Assembly: GCA_026997055.1 (NCBI GenBank)
Contig: JALWJU010000178.1
Location: 1-6,279, forward strand
Reading direction: 5' to 3'
DNA from: Paracoccaceae bacterium
GTDB taxonomy: Bacteria; Pseudomonadota; Alphaproteobacteria; Rhodobacterales; Rhodobacteraceae
Length of the DNA: 6,279 bases
A model generated the notes under the pieces. It was not told where the DNA came from and made no database searches. It saw nothing but the letters and a program-made list of their open reading frames with translations. A program made the position numbers and the translations under genes. This document shows positions 4,188-6,279 of this stretch, piece after piece; the stretch's first letter is position 1, and the number at the start of each line of letters is the position of its first letter.

Positions 4188-4985
4188 TTACAGATGCCCG
4201 GTCTCGGCGAGGAAGCGGGCGATCAGGGCCGCGTATTCGGCGGGCTGCTCGATGCCGGGCAGGTGGCCCGCCCCGCGCATCAGCTCGAACCGCGCGCCGG
4301 GGATCAGCCCGGCGGTCTCGCGCACGAGGTCGGCGGGGGTGGAGCCGTCTTCGCTGCCGGCAATGGCGAGCGTCGGCAGGCGCAGGCGGGCGGTGCTTTC
4401 ATAAAGGTCGGTCTCGGCAATCGCCTCGCAGGCGCCGATATAGCCCGCGAGCGGCTGGCGCAGGAGCATGTTGAGGCAGGCTTCCACCGTGCCCGGCGCC
4501 TCGGCACGAAAGCGGCGCGAGAACCAGCGCTCCATGGTGGCAAAGGCAATGGCGTCGATGCCCCCGGCGCGCAACTCGTCGATGCGCGCCTGCCAGATGG
4601 CCGGGGTGGCGATCTTGGCGGCGGTGCCCGAGAGGATCAGCGCCCGCACGAGGTCCATGCGCTCGGCGGCGAGCCCCTGGGCGATCATGCCGCCGATCGA
4701 CAGGCCGAGAAAGACCGCTTCGCGGATCTCGAGCCGGTCCATCAGCGCGGCGATATCGGCCACCATGTCGCCCATGTAATAAGGCCCCTCGGGGCAGGTC
4801 GAAAGCCCGTGGCCGCGCATGTCGTAGCTGAGCACCCTGAGCCCCTCGGGCAGGTGCGCGATCAGCGCGTCCCACAGGCGCAGGTCGGTGCCGAGCGCAC
4901 CGGAGAGTACCAGCGCCGGCGCGCCTTCGGGGCCGGTGAGACGGTAATGCAGGCGGATGTCGCCGCCGGTCTCAGCCATCTGCAT
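4188..4985 (-). CDS. Alpha/beta hydrolase, 3-oxoadipate enol-lactonase-like
   Basis: The protein has 265 residues from the ATG at 4985 and is about the size of PcaD enzymes. The alpha/beta-hydrolase fold is complete. SGALGTDLRLWD (28-39) gives the oxyanion-hole strand, followed by YDMRGHGLS (54-62). The nucleophile elbow GLSIGGM has Ser96, the acid is Asp213 in AGSEDGSTP, and the base is His241 in GAGHLPGIEQP. PcaD opens beta-ketoadipate enol-lactone in aromatic catabolism. The Met-Arg-Gly-His-Gly-Leu-Ser and Gly-Leu-Ser-Ile-Gly-Gly patterns are close to that family, but no other pca gene is visible. A related ester or lactone in the neighbouring pathway is an equally good substrate. GGGGAG (4993-4998) lies seven bases before the chosen ATG, and ATG 4979 two codons later is the alternative. 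The start overlaps the upstream dehydratase by 14 bp, implying coupled translation. A frame extension to 5042 lies inside the dehydratase and is not needed. Confidence 0.85.
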   Translation of the reverse strand: MQMAETGGDIRLHYRLTGPEGAPALVLSGALGTDLRLWDALIAHLPEGLRVLSYDMRGHGLSTCPEGPYYMGDMVADIAALMDRLEIREAVFLGLSIGGMIAQGLAAERMDLVRALILSGTAAKIATPAIWQARIDELRAGGIDAIAFATMERWFSRRFRAEAPGTVEACLNMLLRQPLAGYIGACEAIAETDLYESTARLRLPTLAIAGSEDGSTPADLVRETAGLIPGARFELMRGAGHLPGIEQPAEYAALIARFLAETGHL

Positions 4986-5961
4986 GGGGCTTCTCCCCGC
5001 CATGTTCGGCCAGCGCGCGGGCAAAGAGGGGCGCGTCCACATTGCCCCCGGAGATGACCGCCACGACCGTATCCCCCGCGAGCTTGTCGCCGTGAAACAG
5101 CGCCGCGGCCAGCGCCACCGCGCCGCCGGGCTCGGCGACGATCTTCAGCCGCTCGAACGCGAGCGCCATGGCCCGCAGCGCCTCTGCTTCGCTGACCACG
5201 AGGCCGGGGCCGCAGAGGCGGTGCAGGATCGGAAAGGTCAGTTCGCCCGGCGCGGGCGTGATGATCGCATCGCAGAGCGCGCCGGTCGTGGGGCCGCTGT
5301 TCTGCTCGATCCGCCCCGAGGCGAGCGAGCGGGCCACGTCGTCAAAGCCTTCGGGCTCCACCGGGCGCACGCGGAGCCCCGGCGCCTCGGCTTCGAGCGC
5401 CAGCGCGATGCCCGAGGTGAGCCCGCCGCCGCCACAGGGCACCAGCACGCTGCCGCTGGCATCCGCCAGGTCGGCGGCGATCTCGAGCCCCACCGTGCCC
5501 TGCCCGGCGATCACTTCCGGGTTGTCAAAGGGCTTGATCAGGGTGAGGGCGCGCTCGGCGGCAATCTGGGCGCCGATCTCTTCGCGGTCCTCCCGGTCGC
5601 GCTCATACAGCACCACTTCGGCCCCCAGCGCGCGGGTATTGGCGATTTTCGTGGCCGGGGAGTCCGCGGGCATGACGATCACCGCGCGAGTGCCAAAATC
5701 GCGCGCGGCCTGCGCCACGCCCTGGGCGTGGTTGCCGGAAGAATAGGCAATGAGCCCGCGCCCGCGCTCGGCCTCGCCCAGCGCCGAGACGGCGGCGCGC
5801 GCGCCGCGATACTTGAAGCTGCCGGTATGCTGGAGGCATTCGGGCTTCACGAAAAGGCGCCGCCCGGCGATCTCGTCGAGAAAGGGCGAGGAGAGGAGCG
5901 GGGTGCGGCGCGCATGGCCCTGAAGGCGGGCGGCAGCGGCGCGGATCATGTCGATATTCAT
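4972..5961 (-). CDS. PLP-dependent threonine/serine dehydratase (fold type II)
   Basis: The protein has 329 residues and lacks the C-terminal regulatory (ACT-like) domain of biosynthetic IlvA, so it resembles the short catabolic type. The cofactor lysine is Lys50 in TGSFKYRGA. SSGNHAQG (74-81) binds the substrate carboxylate, with Ser75 as the residue that acts in serine racemase relatives. CGGGGL (176-181) is the PLP-phosphate loop, and SGGN (304-307) closes the site. The family deaminates threonine to 2-oxobutanoate or serine to pyruvate; close relatives include serine racemase, threo-3-hydroxyaspartate dehydratase and the hydroxyectoine-pathway dehydratase EutB. No ectoine genes are visible, so EutB is not called. 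The start codon forms an ATGA overlap (5958-5961) with the upstream hydrolase. GAGATGGG lies just upstream but is a weak Shine-Dalgarno, so coupling probably drives translation. The reaction class is firm; the physiological substrate is open because of the unusual neighbours. Confidence 0.9.
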   Translation of the reverse strand: MNIDMIRAAAARLQGHARRTPLLSSPFLDEIAGRRLFVKPECLQHTGSFKYRGARAAVSALGEAERGRGLIAYSSGNHAQGVAQAARDFGTRAVIVMPADSPATKIANTRALGAEVVLYERDREDREEIGAQIAAERALTLIKPFDNPEVIAGQGTVGLEIAADLADASGSVLVPCGGGGLTSGIALALEAEAPGLRVRPVEPEGFDDVARSLASGRIEQNSGPTTGALCDAIITPAPGELTFPILHRLCGPGLVVSEAEALRAMALAFERLKIVAEPGGAVALAAALFHGDKLAGDTVVAVISGGNVDAPLFARALAEHGGEKPHADG

Positions 5962-6279
5962 GCGCCCATCTCTGCGATCCAGGCGCGGATCACCGCGAGG
6001 GCTTCGGGCTCGTCGAGAAACGGCACATGGCCGCGCCCGGGCACTTCGGCGACGCGCATTTCGGGATAGTCGGCGCGCATCTTCGCGACCGTTTCAGCTG
6101 TGAGGATGTTGGAAAATTCGCCGTGGATCAGCGCCGTGGGCAGGCCCTTCAGCGCGCGGAAAAAGGGCCACAGGTCCACAGGCGGCGCGGCCGCCATCGC
6201 CTCGACCGCCTCGCGCAGGCGCGCATCGTAATTGAGTGCGAGTCCACCGCCCTCGACCTCGCGAAAGGCAAAGCCGACC
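5958..6279 (-). CDS. Alpha/beta hydrolase, C-terminal part (5' end outside window)
   Basis: The frame runs in from the right edge, and about 106 residues are visible, beginning VGFAFREVEGGGLALNYDAR. The visible part is the C-terminal half of an alpha/beta hydrolase. It has a cap-like segment (PPVDLWPFFRALKGL), then the strand PTALIHGEFSNIL, where family members carry the acidic residue as an SD pair but Glu and Asn are seen here. The end segment VPGRGHVPFLDEPEAL contains the catalytic histidine in the GHVPFLDEPEA pattern common in this group. The nucleophile elbow lies outside the window. An internal ATG at 6197 gives a shorter frame but is not the start, because similarity continues upstream. 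Its stop overlaps the dehydratase start by four bases, making it the upstream partner of the operon. The fold is clear, the substrate unknown. Confidence 0.85.
   Translation of the reverse strand, partial: VGFAFREVEGGGLALNYDARLREAVEAMAAAPPVDLWPFFRALKGLPTALIHGEFSNILTAETVAKMRADYPEMRVAEVPGRGHVPFLDEPEALAVIRAWIAEMGA

Noticed and set aside
3290..4474. 394-codon open frame on the + strand opposite BKACE and the lactonase-like gene
   Set aside because: It is the antisense shadow of two well-recognised - strand genes. Its translation is Gly/Ala/Arg-rich with no family motifs, as expected from strong GC bias at third positions.
3783..5057. 424-codon open frame on the + strand
   Set aside because: It crosses three - strand genes with clear catalytic motifs. 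Length alone is not evidence at this GC content.
4972..5961. Calling the dehydratase EutB of hydroxyectoine utilisation
   Set aside because: The N-terminal region looks related, but no ectoine hydrolase, transporter or regulator gene is visible and the short dehydratase family is broad.
4957..6069. 370-codon open frame on the + strand
   Set aside because: It is antisense to the dehydratase and flanking hydrolase, with no recognisable domain.
1..6279. Mobile elements, tRNAs, CRISPR arrays or phage/defence genes
   Set aside because: I saw no transposase or integrase motifs, no cloverleaf, no regularly spaced repeats, and no shift in base composition or codon style.

Overview
This 6279-bp window is GC-rich chromosomal DNA from an alphaproteobacterium, most likely a member of the Rhodobacterales (Rhodobacter/Roseobacter group). 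The grounds are recognition of protein styles (the TfoX C-terminal protein, the short dehydratase, the small protein ahead of a PCu(A)C copper chaperone, and a single-Cys L28), very high GC at third codon positions, and dense operons with ATGA overlaps. I ran no database search, so the taxonomy is inference. Nothing marks the region as mobile: I see no insertion sequence, integrase, tRNA, CRISPR array or change in composition.

Left half (1-3144). The window opens inside the 3' end of a LuxR-type regulator (+ strand). It converges, with only 36 bp between stop codons, on a TfoX C-terminal-domain protein (- strand). A divergent region of about 400 bp then leads to rpmB (ribosomal protein L28). 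Its upstream DNA holds a plausible sigma-70 promoter, a perfect 17-bp palindrome lying on the -10 element, a stable leader hairpin and a strong Shine-Dalgarno, and an intrinsic terminator follows the gene. Next come a small exported DUF2946-like protein and a periplasmic PCu(A)C copper chaperone, a pair suggesting copper handling for cytochrome oxidase assembly. A strong dyad follows the chaperone. After 242 bp without a convincing gene comes a low-molecular-weight protein-tyrosine phosphatase, preceded by a four-codon mini-ORF that overlaps its start.

Right half (3299-6279, all - strand). This is one apparent catabolic operon, transcribed from the right edge leftwards. It starts with an alpha/beta hydrolase (truncated by the window edge), then a PLP-dependent threonine/serine dehydratase joined to it by an ATGA overlap. 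A 3-oxoadipate enol-lactonase-like alpha/beta hydrolase follows, overlapping the dehydratase by 14 bp, and after a 61-bp gap comes a DUF849/BKACE beta-keto acid cleavage enzyme. The first three genes are translationally coupled. The combination (amino-acid deaminase, lactonase-type hydrolase, second hydrolase, beta-keto acid:acetyl-CoA cleavage enzyme) does not match any pathway I can name with confidence. It is the best candidate here for undescribed biochemistry, although each family on its own is well known.
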